From contig NZ_JALLPO010000009.1 in assembly GCF_023276435.1 (NCBI RefSeq), forward strand, positions 124,001 to 188,000: a stretch of 64,000 nt of DNA, read 5' to 3'. The position numbers and the translations under genes were made by a program. Under the pieces are notes generated by a model. That model saw nothing but the letters and a program-made list of their open reading frames with translations. It was not told the origin of the DNA and did not search any database. Source of the DNA: Sphaerisporangium perillae (GTDB taxonomy: Bacteria; Actinomycetota; Actinomycetes; Streptosporangiales; Streptosporangiaceae). Below are positions 50,741 through 58,678 of this stretch, piece by piece (positions within the stretch are counted from its first letter, which is position 1; each line of letters opens with the position of its first letter).

Positions 50741-51910
50741 ATGACGACCATTCGTATCCGGATCGACCACCAGTGGATCACGGTGGTGTCCGCCGGCATC
50801 GGCACCGCCTCGGGGGCACGGCCCGCACCGGCCGAAACCCCCATCCACGTCATCGGCGGTACCGGGACGGACGGCTCCTGGCCGGCCGAGTATGGCGAGC
50901 CTGGCCGCGCGACCCCGGCATTCGCGCTCACCGGCCTGACCCACGATGAGGCCTGCGAGCTTGGTCCAGACGGACTCCAGAGGTGCACCGTGCCCGATTC
51001 CCGATCACTCATCCCCGCCGACGCAGTCGCCCCGCTTGCGCTGCTCCGCTGGCACGACCACGGGAGACGTGCGATCCCTGCCGATGAGGCCGACGACCTG
51101 CTCGACCTGCCACCGAAAGAGCTCTGGAGCTGGCTCGGCGGTGACCACGAGGCCCTCGTCCCCTGCGGGAGGAGGTACTGCCGGATCGTCCTCCATGACG
51201 GCGGGCGTGTGGACCGGCTCGATCATCGGCGTGACGATGCCCTGAAGGACACCTGCGGCAGAGTCGTGAAGTTCCTACGGGCATCTCGCGGCCTGACCAA
51301 CGTCTGGCCGTGGGCATCGCCTGATCGCCGCGACTGGCGGCGGGAGGCCCTCGACCCGCACGCCGGCGCTCTGATCGTCGGATTCCTGCTTCATCAATGG
51401 CGCGGTGATCCTTCACCGTCCGATGAGAAGTGGGAGCGGATTCGCTGGGGCATCGGCCCGAAGAGCCCTGTCAAGCCGCCCGCCCTTGGGGAGTTTCCGG
51501 CCCGGCGTCCGCCCTACCTGGGGACCGGATTTCCCGGCGGCGTTGCCATGACGAGCCCCGGCATCTGGAGGAAAGCCCAGGAATCGGGAGCTCAGCGCAG
51601 GGCATGCACCATCTGCTGGGAGTACGGGGTCCGCGATTTCATGGCGGACATCTGCAGGCGCTGCACCGACCTGATCAGCAGCAGGCAGAAATTCTTCACC
51701 CAGCCCGGACACCCGCTGGCGCTCGATGACCTTCGCTGCGCGCTCATCAGCCTGTCCGTGCTGTCTCCGGCGCTCAGGACCCTTCCCGACGAGGACCTTG
51801 AGTCCAACGACCCTCTGCTCAAGGATGCGATCCGCGCGCTGCTGACGGCCGACGGCTACCCGGAATCGCTGGCACGCCTCATCTGGCCCGAACCTGGGAA
51901 GGGCCGCTGA
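50741..51910 (+). CDS. hypothetical protein, 389 residues
   Basis: I do not recognise this protein. It starts MTTIRIRIDHQWITVVSAGI and has a possible zinc site near residues 290-312 (CTICWEYGVRDF and DICRRC). A Trp-rich segment (LPPKELWSWLGGDHEALVPC; TNVWPWASPDRRDWRRE) lies in the middle. No signal peptide or membrane helix is seen. Codon use is typical of the genome. It follows the 33-residue Cys protein by 37 bp. With the DUF3293 genes it fills the accessory stretch between the intact IS and the truncated element. Confidence 0.65.
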   Translation: MTTIRIRIDHQWITVVSAGIGTASGARPAPAETPIHVIGGTGTDGSWPAEYGEPGRATPAFALTGLTHDEACELGPDGLQRCTVPDSRSLIPADAVAPLALLRWHDHGRRAIPADEADDLLDLPPKELWSWLGGDHEALVPCGRRYCRIVLHDGGRVDRLDHRRDDALKDTCGRVVKFLRASRGLTNVWPWASPDRRDWRREALDPHAGALIVGFLLHQWRGDPSPSDEKWERIRWGIGPKSPVKPPALGEFPARRPPYLGTGFPGGVAMTSPGIWRKAQESGAQRRACTICWEYGVRDFMADICRRCTDLISSRQKFFTQPGHPLALDDLRCALISLSVLSPALRTLPDEDLESNDPLLKDAIRALLTADGYPESLARLIWPEPGKGR

Positions 51911-52205
51911 GGGACCTTGCGCGCTGACCGTTCCCTTCTCGCCCCGAAGCGGGCAAGGGAGTTCACGAGGTCCAGGTCGGCGAATGGCACGACCAATTCC
52001 CGCCCTGGACCTCGGCCACCTTGCCGGGCGTCTCAACCGGCTGACCGCGTAGATCCCCAAGCCCCCCAACATCCGTCACAACCGCCCCCTCTAGAAGATC
52101 GGACACGATATTGAGCACCAGCCCGCGAGAGCAGCCGAACCTCAACATCGGGGAAGCTCGCGAAATGTTCGCCGCCGCTATCGGAAGCGCGGTTCTTATA
52201 ACTGG

Positions 52206-52436
52206 GTGCAGATGGATCGGCTTGCGGAGGACAACAGCGGTGATGGCGGAGGCGGGAAGCTGAGCGAGTCCGAACGCGAGGAGCTGGCGCGGCTGCGTCG
52301 GCAGAAGGCCGAGATGGCCCGCGAGTACGCCAGGGAGAAGGCGGCCTGGGACAAGGAGCGCGCCGAGCTGAAGATGGAGCGCGATGTTCTCAAACGATCC
52401 GTGGTCCTGTGGGTGAAGGACTCGATGGGCCGTTGA
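52206..52436 (+). pseudogene. IS3-type orfA fragment
   Basis: The frame encodes only the C-terminal part of OrfA: a Lys/Glu-rich coiled coil (SESEREELARLRRQKAEMAR) ending in the usual MERDVLKRSVVLWVKDS. The DNA-binding N-terminus is missing; upstream sequence in the same frame is unrelated. It overlaps the orfB frame by 28 bp, where a -1 frameshift would normally make the full transposase. Confidence 0.8.
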
Positions 52437-53080
52437 TCGTGGCGGCTTTCATCGCGTCCCAGAGGACCGAACACGGTGTTCCTCACGAGATCTCTTGCCG
52501 GGCGCTGGGAGTGTCGCCCTCCTGGTTCTACAAGTGGAAGACACGTACCCCGACCGCGCGGGAACAGCGGCGCGCCCGCTTGGATGAGGAGATTGGCAAG
52601 CACTTCACCGCCTCTGGCGGCACCTACGGGTCCCCGCGGATCGCTCGTGACTTGCGGGAGGTGGGTTGGCGGGTGTCGGAGAACACGGTCGCTCCGCGGA
52701 TGGTCGAGCTCGGCCTGGCCGGGCGCACGCCCAAGAGGCCGCGGTCTTTGACCCGTCAGGGTAGGCGGGCCGCTGCGCCGGACCTGGTCAGGCGGAAGTT
52801 CACGGCGGTCGCGCCGGATGTGCTGTGGGTGGGCGACGGGACGATGATCCACACCGGCGAGGGGCCGCTCTACCTGGCCACGGTGGAGGACCTGTTCTCC
52901 CGCCGGCTGCTCGGTTTCGCCATGTCCGAGCACCACGACGCCGCGTTGACGGTGGCGTCGTTGCAGATGGCCGTCGCGACACGGGGCGGCGACGTGGACG
53001 GGGTGATCTTCCACTCCGATCGCGGCTCGGAAGCCGAAGCGATGGACCGGATCTTCCCGAACGTCGACGACGGAGCCTAG
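52409..53080 (+). pseudogene. IS3-type orfB (transposase) fragment, C-terminally truncated
   Basis: The frame has VPHEISCRALGVSPSWFYKW, an HTH_21-like region (GGTYGSPRIARDLREVGWRV) and the integrase core up to WVGDGTMI (first Asp) and IFHSDRGSE (second Asp). The expected Glu and last 80 or so residues are replaced by a short unrelated tail to the stop at 53078-53080. It cannot be active. Confidence 0.85.
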
Positions 53081-53106
53081 TCACTCAGTTGGTCACTCGG
53101 AAGATC

Positions 53107-53141
53107 AAAAAGGCCGCTTCCCCGAAAGGGGAGCGGCCTTT
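53107..53141 (-). terminator. Rho-independent terminator of tRNA-Val(CAC)
   Basis: Read on the minus strand, GGCCGCTCCCC pairs with GGGGAAGCGGCC around TTTC, with one bulge, and a TTTTT run follows (53107-53111). It begins nine bases after the tRNA. Confidence 0.85.
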
Positions 53142-53149
53142 GAGCTGGG

Positions 53150-53221
53150 TGGGCGATACTGGGATCGAACCAGTGACTTCTTCGGTGTGAACGAAGCGCT
53201 CTCCCGCTGAGCTAATCGCCC
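53150..53221 (-). tRNA. tRNA-Val (anticodon CAC)
   Basis: The cloverleaf is complete on the minus strand: acceptor GGGCGAT/ATCGCCC, D arm TTAGCTCAGCGGGAGAGC, anticodon stem CTTCG/CGAAG with loop TTCACAC (anticodon CAC), and T arm CACTGGTTCGATCCCAGT. CCA is not encoded in full. A strong terminator follows. Confidence 0.96.
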
Positions 53222-53664
53222 TCCAGTGCCGGACCCTCGCTCGGAGGGCTTGCCGACGGGGAAAACCATACCTCACTCCGAGGGCTCCTGGCGAAGCGGG
53301 CCGAGGATCCGGAAGGAAAGGTTGGCCGGAGTCCGGCGGCGTGGCGCCCTGTTGTCATAGCATCGTCATGCCCCATACTCATCCGAATCGCACCACTTAT
53401 GATCTTTACCCCGAGACACCCGCAGATGCACCGAAGGACGGCAGGATCGACGCGCAAAACCCTTGCAAACACGCACCTCTAAGCGATGTTTGACCAGGTA
53501 GAGGCACAAATGTCGCGCTGTGATATGCGTTACAGAAGGGCCCAGGAGCGGAATCTCTCCTGCAGGTCTCTTCGTTTCGCAGACACAGCTCCGAGCGAAG
53601 TCCTTCAGAGCACCGCAACCCAAGCCCCGCGCAGGGGACCCACCGACGAAAGGTTTGGCTGACG
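53222..53664. other. 443-bp non-coding region upstream of ssgB
   Basis: It holds the tRNA-Val promoter (reading left) and a long upstream region of ssgB (reading right). Its middle part (53350-53540) is less GC-rich than the surroundings and contains no convincing open frame. The length fits a developmental gene with several promoters, but no specific site can be named. Confidence 0.5.
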
Positions 53665-54078
53665 ATGAACGCCACCGTCTCTGCCGAGCTGGGCCTTCGA
53701 CTTGTGGTCCCCGACCGTACGACCGTCCCCCTCCTCGCCGGCCTGAGCTATACGGCCGACGACCCGTACGCCATCAGGATGGCCTTCCACGTGGGGAACG
53801 ACGAGCCGGTCGAGTGGATCTTCGCCCGCGAGCTGCTGACCGTCGGCATCGTCCGGCGGGTCGGCGACGGCGACGTCCAGGTGTGGCCGGCGCGGGCGGA
53901 CGGCGAGCGCACGCTGAACATCAGCCTCACCTCGCCCTTCGGGCAGGCGCTGTTCGAGGTCCCGCTGCCGCCGCTGACCGAGTTCCTGCACCGCACCTAC
54001 GAGCTGGTCTCCGCCGGCCGTGAGACCGACTTCATGGACCTGGACGAAGAGCTGACCAACATGCTGTGGAGTTCCTGA
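53665..54078 (+). CDS. ssgB: SsgA-family sporulation/cell-division protein, SsgB-type
   Basis: The 137-residue protein matches the SsgB branch of SsgA-like proteins: VSAELGLRLVVPDRTTVPLL, YAIRMAFHVGNDEPVEWIFA and the C-terminal FMDLDEELTNML. SsgB recruits FtsZ to future septum sites during sporulation in filamentous actinomycetes. ATG 53665 is the conserved start; AAAGG lies 12 bases upstream. It is a single gene with a long leader. Its presence is the best evidence in the window for a sporulating host. Confidence 0.9.
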   Translation: MNATVSAELGLRLVVPDRTTVPLLAGLSYTADDPYAIRMAFHVGNDEPVEWIFARELLTVGIVRRVGDGDVQVWPARADGERTLNISLTSPFGQALFEVPLPPLTEFLHRTYELVSAGRETDFMDLDEELTNMLWSS

Positions 54079-54209
54079 CCGACTCCTCGCCCGCTTTTGC
54101 ACCGCCTCCGACCGGCAGGCGGTAAGGCGCGCCCGGCGGGCCCACCGTGAGGCCGTGAAGCCAAAGGGCTGTGAAGCCACGAGCCGTGGGGCCGGGAAGC
54201 CACGAAGCC

Positions 54210-54893
54210 CTATCTCATCAGTTTCCGCATCCTGCCGATCTCCACGCGCTGCCCGGAGGCCATGTCCTGGGCCATCTTGCGCATGATCTGGTCTGTGCCG
54301 CCCGAGAGCTCCTCCCCCGCCATCTTCACGGCCCCCTCGTGATGCCTGATCATCAGGCGCAGGAACAGCGCGTCGAACGCGGTCTCGCGTGAGGAGCGCA
54401 GCCGGTTCATCTCCGCGAGGCTCGCCATGCCGTACCCGCCCGGGTCCGGTGTGGCGGCGTGGTCGTCGTGGCCGTCCCCGGCGGCGCGGCCGAGTGACCG
54501 CAGCCACCGCGACATCACGTCGATCTCCGGCCGCTGGCCCACCGCGATCCGCTCGGCGATGCGCCGGAGGCCCCGGTTGGAGGTGCGGGAGGGGGCGAGG
54601 CCGGCCATCTCCAGCGCCTGCCGGTGGTGGGGGATCATCCGCTGGGTGAACAGCACGTCGGTGGCGGACGGTCCTGGACCCGACAAGCCGACCCGCTCGC
54701 CGGGCCTCGCCGTGCGTCCCTGGTCGCCGGGCGCGCCCGGGACGATCACCGGCGCGTCGGTGCCGGCGACCAGGGGCGTACCGGTCCGCGGCCCCTCGCT
54801 TGTGCAGCCGGCGAGCGCGCAGGCCGGCCCCGATGCCAGCACAACCGTTACGAAAACCCTGCACATGCGGCCCCGGATCGACATAACTTCCAT
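54210..54893 (-). CDS. DUF305-domain lipoprotein
   Basis: About 227 residues with a lipoprotein signal (VFVTVVLASGPACALAGCTS) and a DUF305 ferritin-like four-helix unit: FTQRMIPHHRQALEMAGLAP and LFLRLMIRHHEGAVKMAGEE, each with the paired His, and EIDVMSRWL. The family is tied to copper and oxidative stress, and the His and Met residues may bind metal. Three ATGs (54893, 54884, 54866) are possible; the longest is given. It is divergent from the LVIVD-repeat lipoprotein, a recurring pair in actinobacteria. Confidence 0.85.
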   Translation of the reverse strand: MEVMSIRGRMCRVFVTVVLASGPACALAGCTSEGPRTGTPLVAGTDAPVIVPGAPGDQGRTARPGERVGLSGPGPSATDVLFTQRMIPHHRQALEMAGLAPSRTSNRGLRRIAERIAVGQRPEIDVMSRWLRSLGRAAGDGHDDHAATPDPGGYGMASLAEMNRLRSSRETAFDALFLRLMIRHHEGAVKMAGEELSGGTDQIMRKMAQDMASGQRVEIGRMRKLMR

Positions 54894-54941
54894 ACTGGGG
54901 CACTTTCCCAAATATGGACGAGCAACGGGGGCATTGTGGGC

Positions 54942-56363
54942 ATGCGGCGAATCGGTGCGATGGCGTCTGCGGCGGGCGCGGTCCTGCTTCTGGGGGCCTG
55001 TTCCGGCGGCCCGCAGCCCTCCGCCCCCGCCGCCTCCCGCGAGTCGCCCGGCGCCCCGCCGTCCGCATCCGCATCCGCCTCCGACGCCCGGCACAGCGCC
55101 AACGCGAGGATCGTGGCGAACGTCCCGCTCTCCGCGCCGTTCGACGGCGAGGAGGCCATCGGCACCGACCTGGCCTTCCAGGGCAACTACGCCTTCGTCG
55201 GCAACTACGAGGGCTTCACGATCCACGACATCAGCGACCCGGCCAAGCCGAAGGTGGTCACCCGGGTCGCCTGCCCTGGCGGCCAGAACGACATCTCGGT
55301 CACCGGGAACCTGCTGTTCCTCTCAGTGGACGACCCCAGGGACGGCGACACCTGCGACAGCAGCGGCAGCCCCGACCCCGACGGCGGCTGGGAGGGCATC
55401 CGGATCTTCGACATCTCGGACAAGACCCACCCCCGCTACCTCAAGTCCCTCGCCACAGCGTGCGGGTCGCACACCCACACGCTGGTGCCCGGTAAGGATC
55501 CCGGCAAGGTCTACCTGTACGTCTCCTCGTTCGGGCCGGACGCCGGGTCCACGACCTGCAAGCCGCCGCACGACTCCATCGCGATCGTCGAGGTCCCCGT
55601 CGGCTCCCCCGCTCAGGCGAAGATCGTCGCCCAGCCGGTGCTGTTCCACGACGGCGCCGCGGACGACGACACCACGCCGGGCGCCACGAGTGGCTGCCAC
55701 GACATCACGGTGTACCCGGAGAAGGACCTGGCCGCCGGGGCGTGCCTCGGGAACGGCATCCTCATGGACATCTCGGACCGGGTGAACCCCAAGGTCCTCC
55801 AGGAGGTCACCGACACCGAGAACTTCTCGATCTGGCACTCGGCGACGTTCAGCAACGACGCGAGCAGGGTCGTGTTCTCCGACGAGCTCGGCGGCGGCGT
55901 GGCCCCGGCGTGCGACGCCAAGACCGGGCCGACACGGGGGGCCGACGCCGTGTACGACATCACCGCGGACCGCAAGCTGGAGCGCCGCGGATTCTTCAAG
56001 ATCCCTCGCTACCAGACGGAGACCGAGAACTGCGTCGCGCACAACGGCTCGCTGCTCCCCGTGCCCGGAAAGACCATCATGGTGCAGGCCTGGTACCAGG
56101 GCGGCGTGTCGGTGATCGACTTCACCGACGCCGACCACCCCAAGGAGATCGCCTACGTCGACCCCGCCCCCCTCAGCGGCCCCGAGGAGCAGCCGAGGCT
56201 TGGCGGATCATGGTCGGCGTACTACTACAACGGCTACATCTACTCCAGCGACATCACCAAGGGCCTGGACGTCATCGCGATCGACGACCCCCTCACCGAC
56301 CCGGCGAAGAAGGTCAAGGTGACCGAGCTCAACGCCCAGACCCAGGTGTCCTACCCGGAGTGA
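54942..56363 (+). CDS. LVIVD-repeat secreted lipoprotein
   Basis: A 473-residue protein with a lipobox (AAGAVLLLGACSGG), a low-complexity Ser/Ala/Pro segment, and then a beta-propeller of LVIVD-type repeats: FVGNYEGFTIHDISDPAKPK, GIRIFDISDKTHPRYLKSLA, GILMDISDRVNPKVLQEV, and GVSVIDFTDADHPKEIAYV. It is anchored outside the membrane and probably binds rather than catalyses. ATG 54942 is used; GTG 54936 is an alternative. It is divergent from the DUF305 lipoprotein and probably works with it. Confidence 0.88.
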   Translation: MRRIGAMASAAGAVLLLGACSGGPQPSAPAASRESPGAPPSASASASDARHSANARIVANVPLSAPFDGEEAIGTDLAFQGNYAFVGNYEGFTIHDISDPAKPKVVTRVACPGGQNDISVTGNLLFLSVDDPRDGDTCDSSGSPDPDGGWEGIRIFDISDKTHPRYLKSLATACGSHTHTLVPGKDPGKVYLYVSSFGPDAGSTTCKPPHDSIAIVEVPVGSPAQAKIVAQPVLFHDGAADDDTTPGATSGCHDITVYPEKDLAAGACLGNGILMDISDRVNPKVLQEVTDTENFSIWHSATFSNDASRVVFSDELGGGVAPACDAKTGPTRGADAVYDITADRKLERRGFFKIPRYQTETENCVAHNGSLLPVPGKTIMVQAWYQGGVSVIDFTDADHPKEIAYVDPAPLSGPEEQPRLGGSWSAYYYNGYIYSSDITKGLDVIAIDDPLTDPAKKVKVTELNAQTQVSYPE

Positions 56364-56389
56364 TCACCGGCAGGCGCCGGGAGTGACGA

Positions 56390-57220
56390 TCAGGGGTCGA
56401 TGTCGGCCGCGCTGCGCTCGGCGAAGACGCGCATCGCCTTGGCGGTGACCGGCCCGGGCGTCGCGGGGAGCACGGTGTCGTCCACGAGCCGGATCGGCTG
56501 GACGTCACGGGTCGTGGAGGTCAGGAACGCCTCATCGGCCTCGTACAGCGCCGAGATCGGCACGTCGGCCTCCTCGCCGCCGTTCCACTCGAGCACCAGG
56601 GCGCGCGTGACGCCGGCCAGGCAGCCGGAGGCGAGCGTGGGCGTGATCAGGTGGCCGTCGCGGACAATGAAGATGTTGCTGCCCGTGCCCTCGCACAGGT
56701 TGCCGGCCAGGTTCTCGAAGATGGCCTCCTGGCCGCCGCGCTCCTTGGCGTACGCGAGCGCCTTGGCGTTGTCACCGTAGGAGGTGCTCTTCACCCCCGA
56801 GAGCGCCCCGCGCTCGTTGCGGGGCCAGGGGACGACGGTGACGGCCGCGCTCTCGGGGAACGGCGCCTGCGCCCCCACGATCACCACGGCGGTGGTGCCC
56901 TGGTTGCCGCGGTCGGAGCCGAGCGGGCCGTTGCCGCTGGTGTAGGTGACCCGGATGCGGCCGAGCGGCCACGGCGGCGCCGCCGCCAGGCAGGCGCGCA
57001 CGCCCTCGGCGATCGCGTCCACGTCGGGCGCGGGCAGGCCGAGGCGCTCGGCTGAGAGCTTCAGCCGGTCCAGGTGCCGGGTGAGGGCGAACGACTCGCC
57101 GTTCAAGCACTTGATCGTCTCGAACACACCGTCCCCGACCATCAGCCCGTGGTCGAAGACGGAGACGCTGGCCTGCGTGGGATCGAGCAGTTCGCCGTTG
57201 ACCCAGACCGGAACGTTCAT
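56390..57220 (-). CDS. pabC: 4-amino-4-deoxychorismate lyase / class IV aminotransferase
   Basis: The 276-residue PLP enzyme has class IV features: FDHGLMVGDGVFETIKCLNG at the N-terminus, the Lys region GVKSTSYGDNAKALAYAKER, and EGTGSNIFIVRDGHLITPTL with SGCLAGVTRALVL. ATG 57220 follows AAGGAG. Because the next gene upstream on the same strand is a PabB-type synthase, the lyase role (releasing pyruvate to give 4-aminobenzoate for folate) is favoured over branched-chain amino acid transamination. A remnant of about 260 bp separates the two genes. Confidence 0.8.
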   Translation of the reverse strand: MNVPVWVNGELLDPTQASVSVFDHGLMVGDGVFETIKCLNGESFALTRHLDRLKLSAERLGLPAPDVDAIAEGVRACLAAAPPWPLGRIRVTYTSGNGPLGSDRGNQGTTAVVIVGAQAPFPESAAVTVVPWPRNERGALSGVKSTSYGDNAKALAYAKERGGQEAIFENLAGNLCEGTGSNIFIVRDGHLITPTLASGCLAGVTRALVLEWNGGEEADVPISALYEADEAFLTSTTRDVQPIRLVDDTVLPATPGPVTAKAMRVFAERSAADIDP

Positions 57221-57236
57221 CAAAGCTCCTTGAGCG

Positions 57237-57498
57237 TGGAAACCCCCGCCTTCAGGCAGGGAAGGAAGCGCGGCGCGGTGCCGCAGAGTTCGGTAATGTG
57301 TGCGGCGGCGAGGATAACCAAGCCGCCGAATGCGTGACCAGCAGTGCCCTCGCCGCCGGGCTGGCGGAGAGGTGAAACGCCTGTAGAGCTGGTGTAAGAC
57401 CTCAAGGAGAGTCCTCTCTGGCAGGCGACTGGCTGTGAAGCAGGAAGCCCAGCCCGTGAGGGTTGGATTCCCCCCCGTTCACGAGGGAGATGATGTCA
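57237..57498 (+). mobile_element. remnant resembling an IS200/IS605 right end with its guide-RNA region
   Basis: The stretch between pabC and pabB has no open frame. It carries two end-type hairpins in the same orientation: ACCCCCGCCTTCAGGCAGGG with AAGGAAG after it (about 57242-57267), and TTCCCCCCCGTTCACGAGGG with AGATGATGTCA (57468-57498), ending next to the pabB stop. Between them TGTGAAGCAGGAAGCCC and nearby sequence look like the 3' part of tnpB-type elements, where the guide (omega) RNA is encoded. No TnpA or TnpB frame remains. The assignment rests on memory of such ends and is tentative. Confidence 0.45.
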
Positions 57499-57499
57499 G

Positions 57500-58510
57500 C
57501 TATCGGTTCTCCATTCTTGCTGCGTCAGGCATCCCGGAGGCGAGTGCGACGAGACGGGACGCTTTGAGCTCGGTCTCCTGCCACTCGCGCCGCGGATCGG
57601 AGCCCCAGGTGATGCCGGCTCCCGTGCCGAAACGGATGAGATCGTGCTCGATCCAGAAGGTGCGGATGCCCACGGCCAGCGCGGCCTCGCGCCGGTCGGC
57701 GTCGACCCAGCCCACTGCCCCACAGTACGGCCCCCGGGGCTCAGGTTCGAGTTCATTGATGATACGAAGCGCCGAGGACTTCGGCGCGCCGCTGATCGAT
57801 CCGGCGGGGAAGGTGGCGGCGAACAGTTCCGGCCAGCCCTGCCCCGCAGCCAGTGTCGCCCGTACGGTCGAGACCAGGTGCACCAGGCCGGGATGCTCCT
57901 CGACCTCGCACAGGGCGGGAACTGTGACGGAACCCACCTCGGCGACCCTGCCGAGGTCGTTCCGCACCAGGTCCACGATCATCACGTTCTCGGCGTGGTC
58001 CTTGTCGAGCAGGTCATCGGCGGTGAGGCCCGTTCCCTTGATCGGCTTGGACTCGACGACGTTCCCCTCGCGCGAGAGGTACAGCTCCGGCGAGGCCGAC
58101 ACGATCGACAGGCCGGGCACCATGACGGTGGCGGCGTAGGGCGCCGGGTTGTCCCGCGCCAGCCGTCCCGCCAGCACGAGCGGGTCGGAGCCGGCGGGCA
58201 GCCGCGCCGTGAGGATCCGGCAGAGGTTCGCCTGGTAGACCTCGCCGTGCTCGATCTCGTCGCGGATCCGCCGCACGCCGTCCTCGTACCCCCGCTGGTC
58301 GAGCGAGGTGGTCCACTCCAGCGTCGCGGGCCATGGGCCGGTGGGCTCGGGGAGCGGCGCCGGCCGGACCTCGTCGAAGCGGGCACAGGTGACCTTGCCT
58401 TCGTAGGTGACCACGACGGCCCACCAGCCGGTCCCGTCGAGGGCGCCGAGATCGGTGGTCACATCCCGCAGCCCGGTGGCCCACCGGCCGCCGACATGGG
58501 CGAAATACAC
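57500..58510 (-). CDS. pabB: aminodeoxychorismate synthase component I (chorismate-binding)
   Basis: A protein of about 336 residues with the chorismate-binding core: HGEVYQANLCRILTARLPAG, SASPELYLSREGNVVESKPI, KGTGLTADDLLDKDHAENVM, VDLVRNDLGRVAEVGSV and FPAGSISGAPKSSALRIINE. PIKGT is a PabB/TrpE active-site motif. The start is uncertain: GTG 58510 gives a protein beginning VYFAHVGGRW, but its GGAG is very close, so translation may be leaderless or start upstream. With PabC downstream it makes 4-aminobenzoate. Confidence 0.82.
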   Translation of the reverse strand: MYFAHVGGRWATGLRDVTTDLGALDGTGWWAVVVTYEGKVTCARFDEVRPAPLPEPTGPWPATLEWTTSLDQRGYEDGVRRIRDEIEHGEVYQANLCRILTARLPAGSDPLVLAGRLARDNPAPYAATVMVPGLSIVSASPELYLSREGNVVESKPIKGTGLTADDLLDKDHAENVMIVDLVRNDLGRVAEVGSVTVPALCEVEEHPGLVHLVSTVRATLAAGQGWPELFAATFPAGSISGAPKSSALRIINELEPEPRGPYCGAVGWVDADRREAALAVGIRTFWIEHDLIRFGTGAGITWGSDPRREWQETELKASRLVALASGMPDAARMENR

Positions 58511-58623
58511 CTCTCCATTGTCTCGCGACCTGGGGGTGCCCTGAATACGTCTCCGCGCGACCGGCACGGCCCCGGCGGGCCGCCGAGCACGTCCGCCTCG
58601 CGACATTCCTCCCCCGAATGGGT

Positions 58624-58669
58624 GCTATGCCATCTTTGCGCTGGTGACCGGCCCGGCGGATGGCATAGC
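58624..58669. promoter_or_regulatory. 11-bp inverted repeat upstream of the NAD(P)-binding protein gene
   Basis: GCTATGCCATC (58624-58634) is exactly repeated in inverse as GATGGCATAGC (58659-58669), 24 bases between. It ends nine bases before the GTG at 58679. It may be an operator pair or an RNA hairpin covering the start region. Confidence 0.55.
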
Positions 58670-58678
58670 GTCGCGACA

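Larger units (their letters stand above)
52197..53080 (+). mobile_element. truncated IS3-type element
   Basis: Parts of orfA and orfB of an IS3-family element, overlapping in the -1 relation typical of the family. OrfA lacks its N-terminal helix-turn-helix. OrfB stops after the second catalytic Asp. No terminal inverted repeats were found at either end. It is a dead remnant next to tRNA-Val. Confidence 0.85.

Noticed and set aside
51963-52148. A 61-codon minus-strand frame with a plausible VLNIVSDLLEGAVVTDVGGL segment
   Set aside because: No start signal or known family, and part of the frame is opposite low-quality sequence beside a truncated IS. It may be debris of an older gene but cannot be supported.
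53150-53221. tRNA-Val(CAC) as attachment site of an integrated island spanning 47-53 kb
   Set aside because: No integrase gene is present and no repeat of the tRNA 3' end is found at the other side. The only similar sequence is the genuine tRNA-Val(GAC) at 62320. The tRNA terminator is intact.
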